From assembly GCA_003242315.1 (NCBI GenBank), contig QGUY01000159.1, positions 1-9,138 of the forward strand: DNA of 9,138 nucleotides, written 5' to 3'. This DNA comes from Bacteroidota bacterium. Lineage in GTDB: Bacteria; Bacteroidota; Bacteroidia; Cytophagales; Cyclobacteriaceae. This document shows, one piece after another, positions 7,094-9,138 of this stretch. The position numbers and the translations under genes are program-made. The notes beneath the pieces are model-generated. The model made no database searches, was not told where the DNA came from, and saw nothing but the letters and a program-made list of their open reading frames with translations. Numbering within the stretch: position 1 is the stretch's first letter; every line of letters starts with the position of its first letter.

Positions 7094-8393
7094 GACGTAA
7101 TCTCCTTTTTTTGTTGGCCTGTACTACATAGTAATCAATAAGCGGCGCAAAAACGTTCATAAGGAGGATGGCCAGCATCACTCCTTCCGGGTAAGCCGGA
7201 TTGAACGCCCGTATGAGTATGGACAGAAATCCTATTAGAAAACCATATATCCATTTCCCGCGTTCTGTTTGTGCCGCCGTTACCGGATCGGTTGCCATGT
7301 AAACTGCACCAAATGCCAGTCCGCCAATTACCAGGTGATAATGGGCCGGCATAAGCAAGTATTCATTCGAGCCTGCCACTTGATTAAGTCCCAGGGCCGT
7401 CAGATACGCGCCTGCCATCACGCTCACCATAATCTTCCAGCTGCCAACCCCGGTGATGATAAGAATAAGAGCCCCAATCAGGCACATCAGCGTCGACGTT
7501 TCGCCGATGGACCCGGGGATCAGACCAAAAAACATGTTGGAGAAATCGTAAAGGCCTTCATGCCAGGTGTTAGCCAGAGCGTCCGACACCAAATGCCCCG
7601 TGTTCAGAGAGTCGGCTACATGACGTGCATGCTCCGCAGCGGCCTGATTCAGCGGCGTGGGGTCTTCGGCTGCAAGAAGGGCAGCCTCTTCATACGCGAT
7701 AACTGCCTGTTTGGCGCTCACCGCAGCCTCGTAACTCACGGCCAGCGGTGTGGCACCGGAATATCCGGATACGACTTCAGTTCCTTCAGGAAGGTATGTC
7801 CACACATTACCCGAAATGTCAGCAGGGTATGCAAAGTATAGAAAGGCACGCGCCGTAAGCGCGACGTTAAGGATGTTCATTCCGGTTCCTCCAAACGCCT
7901 CCTTACCGATGATGACGGCAAACGCTGTTCCAAGCGCCACTTGCCAGAGCGGAATATCCGGCGGCATAATCAGAGGGATCAACAACCCTGTTACCAGGAA
8001 CCCTTCGTTGACTGGGTGTTTACGCCAGACAGTGAAAGCGAATTCAATTCCCAGCCCCACGACATACGATACAATGATGATGGGCAGCACCTGCTTCAGC
8101 CCGATCAAGATCATCTCGCCAGCGCTGGCCTCCACACCCTGCGCCAGGAAGTGCTGATACCCTACGTTATAGATACCAAAGAACAGACAGGGAAGCATGG
8201 CGATGACCACCGTGATCATCAGCCGCTTCATGTCGATCGCGTCCCGTACCTGCGCACCTTTGGTTGGAGCTACCGTATTGGGTGCAAAGAGAAAAGTATC
8301 GATCGCTTCAAAGATGTAATAGAACTTGTGATACTTCCCTCCCTTCTCGAAGTGGGGCTTAACGCTGTCTAACTGCTTTCGTAAGAAATTCAT
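7077..8393 (-). CDS. nqrB: Na+-translocating NADH:quinone reductase subunit B, membrane flavoprotein
   Basis: NqrB is the large membrane subunit that carries covalent FMN and takes part in Na+ translocation and quinone binding. The 438-residue protein has the family N-terminus (KGGKYHKFYYIFEAID, 18-33), many hydrophobic helices, IPLIMPPDIPLWQVALG (139-155), GKEAFGGTGMN (163-173), GSIGETS (294-300) and AFNPAYPEG (396-404). The flavinylation motif reads S209-G-Y-S-G-A-T215: the acceptor Thr is present, but Ser replaces the Asp that the ApbE consensus has six residues before it. T215 matches Vibrio T236 (415 residues), so the region after it carries about 44 extra residues, largely the Ala-rich stretch 222-262. 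The start is six bases after the nqrA stop. Its last codons contain the nqrC ribosome binding site. Confidence 0.96.
   Translation of the reverse strand: MNFLRKQLDSVKPHFEKGGKYHKFYYIFEAIDTFLFAPNTVAPTKGAQVRDAIDMKRLMITVVIAMLPCLFFGIYNVGYQHFLAQGVEASAGEMILIGLKQVLPIIIVSYVVGLGIEFAFTVWRKHPVNEGFLVTGLLIPLIMPPDIPLWQVALGTAFAVIIGKEAFGGTGMNILNVALTARAFLYFAYPADISGNVWTYLPEGTEVVSGYSGATPLAVSYEAAVSAKQAVIAYEEAALLAAEDPTPLNQAAAEHARHVADSLNTGHLVSDALANTWHEGLYDFSNMFFGLIPGSIGETSTLMCLIGALILIITGVGSWKIMVSVMAGAYLTALGLNQVAGSNEYLLMPAHYHLVIGGLAFGAVYMATDPVTAAQTERGKWIYGFLIGFLSILIRAFNPAYPEGVMLAILLMNVFAPLIDYYVVQANKKRRLRRATAV
7102..7107 (-). promoter_or_regulatory. Ribosome binding site of nqrC inside nqrB
   Basis: AAGGAG on the minus strand lies eight bases before the GTG start of nqrC. 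It falls within the Lys-Lys-Arg codons near the end of nqrB. It supports the GTG as the true start and gives nqrC its own strong initiation despite the 17-base overlap. Confidence 0.75.
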
Positions 8394-8399
8394 GACCGG

Positions 8400-9138
8400 C
8401 TAGCTGTTCCTGATGAGTTCTATACCCTCGCGGAGTAATGCCTGTATGTTGTGCTTTGAGACGTCTACAAAATCGCAAAGGGCCAGGTCTTCCTCAATGA
8501 CTTCATAGATACCCAGCGCCTCCATCTCATCAAAGTCTTCCGCGATAATAGCTTTGATCAGATAGGTAGGTAGAATATCCATGGGTGTTACCTTTTCGAA
8601 CACGCCTGTCTGTACAAATGCGCGCGGCTCACCATGCGTATTCGTATCGAGGACATACTCTTTCTTCGGAGTAAGGAAAGAAAATAAGCCCCAGGCACGC
8701 TGCAGACTCAGCTTCCTGAAGCCATGAGAAATCCACCCCATGAATTCGTAGTAGTCGCCCTCAGGTATGACGGTAACCATGTGATCAAAGAACCCGACAA
8801 AACCATCAGCCGGAATCTTTGTTCCCGTCAGGACATTGCCCGATATATACCGCACATGATCCGACTTAATGTTGTTCGCGATCATCTTGGTGATGCTCGC
8901 GCCAGTCCAGGTTTTATAGTACTGCGGCGTCTTAACTTCAGAACCAACAAGGGCTACAATACGCGATGCGTCGTAAATGCCGTTGAGAAACAGCTTGCCG
9001 ATCTGAATAACACCATAGGGATTGATGGTCCACGCAACTTCCCCACGGTTGATCGGATCGATATGGTGAATCTGAACACCTACACAGCCCGACGGGTGAG
9101 GTCCTGTGAAGTAATTGAACTCAACGCCTTTCGTCCCG
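8400..9138 (-). CDS. nqrA: Na+-translocating NADH:quinone reductase subunit A, C-terminal part
   Basis: This is the peripheral, cytoplasmic-side subunit of Na+-NQR. The frame is open to the window edge, so the 5' end is missing: 245 complete codons are present out of about 450 usual for the family. The visible part begins with the family block YFTGPHPSGCVGVQIHHID, then EVAWTINPYGVIQIGKLF and the downstream GASITKMIANN. It ends with MDILPTYLIKAIIAEDFDEM, ALGIYEVIEEDLALCDF and a short Arg-Asn-Ser tail before TAG. The ATG at 8885 is internal (within ASITKMIAN) and is not the start. It is the first gene of the visible operon, and its promoter lies outside the window. Confidence 0.96.
   Translation of the reverse strand, partial: GTKGVEFNYFTGPHPSGCVGVQIHHIDPINRGEVAWTINPYGVIQIGKLFLNGIYDASRIVALVGSEVKTPQYYKTWTGASITKMIANNIKSDHVRYISGNVLTGTKIPADGFVGFFDHMVTVIPEGDYYEFMGWISHGFRKLSLQRAWGLFSFLTPKKEYVLDTNTHGEPRAFVQTGVFEKVTPMDILPTYLIKAIIAEDFDEMEALGIYEVIEEDLALCDFVDVSKHNIQALLREGIELIRNS

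Noticed and set aside
7269..8157. Plus-strand open frames opposite nqrB
   Set aside because: They are antisense to a conserved gene and their products are Arg/His/Pro-rich, as expected for shadow frames.
8400..8885. A separate 161-residue gene starting at 8885
   Set aside because: The frame is open upstream to the window edge and encodes conserved NqrA sequence, so this is an internal Met of nqrA.

Overview
This 9.1 kb window looks like an ordinary chromosomal segment of a Gram-negative-type bacterium. It most likely comes from the Bacteroidota / Rhodothermota / Balneolota side of the tree. That placement is an inference from three things: the GH57 amylase type (YFQVHQPWRL, LIYNNELA, MDYETFGEHQ), a Na+-pumping NADH:quinone oxidoreductase (Na+-NQR) operon, and mixed use of Shine-Dalgarno sites. 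I cannot name a species. No phage, IS element, CRISPR array, tRNA or rRNA was seen.

Layout. (1) Positions 49-1269 (+) hold a GH57 alpha-amylase-type gene with one in-frame TGA where the family has an Arg codon. Otherwise it reads through in the same frame, so it is a nonsense-interrupted gene or a base-call error. (2) Facing it on the minus strand is a small gene for a secreted, His-containing protein with a W-x-x-x-K-P-I-x-R motif near both ends of the mature chain (1315-1632). A perfect 8-bp inverted repeat lies directly upstream of its start. (3) An ATGA-coupled two-component pair follows: a dCache-like / HAMP / HisKA_3 sensor kinase (2391-4235) and a NarL/LuxR-type response regulator (1756-2394), both minus. 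(4) A DUF502 membrane protein lies at 4314-4904 (minus). (5) A compact nqrA(partial)-nqrB-nqrC-nqrD-nqrE run covers 9138 to 4977 on the minus strand. It ends in a strong intrinsic terminator at 4911-4950.

How the parts work together. NqrA-E are five of the six subunits of the respiratory Na+ pump. Cofactor residues are visible in NqrC (the flavinylated Thr of SGAT) and in NqrD and NqrE (two membrane Cys each). The NADH-oxidising subunit gene nqrF, which usually follows nqrE, is absent: a terminator and then DUF502 follow instead. The two-component pair senses an unknown extracytoplasmic signal and probably regulates genes outside the window.

I found no clearly new system. The points most worth a second look are the amylase stop codon, the missing nqrF, the unusual flavinylation motif and Ala-rich insertion in NqrB, the terminator abutting the DUF502 start, and the small repeat-ended secreted protein.
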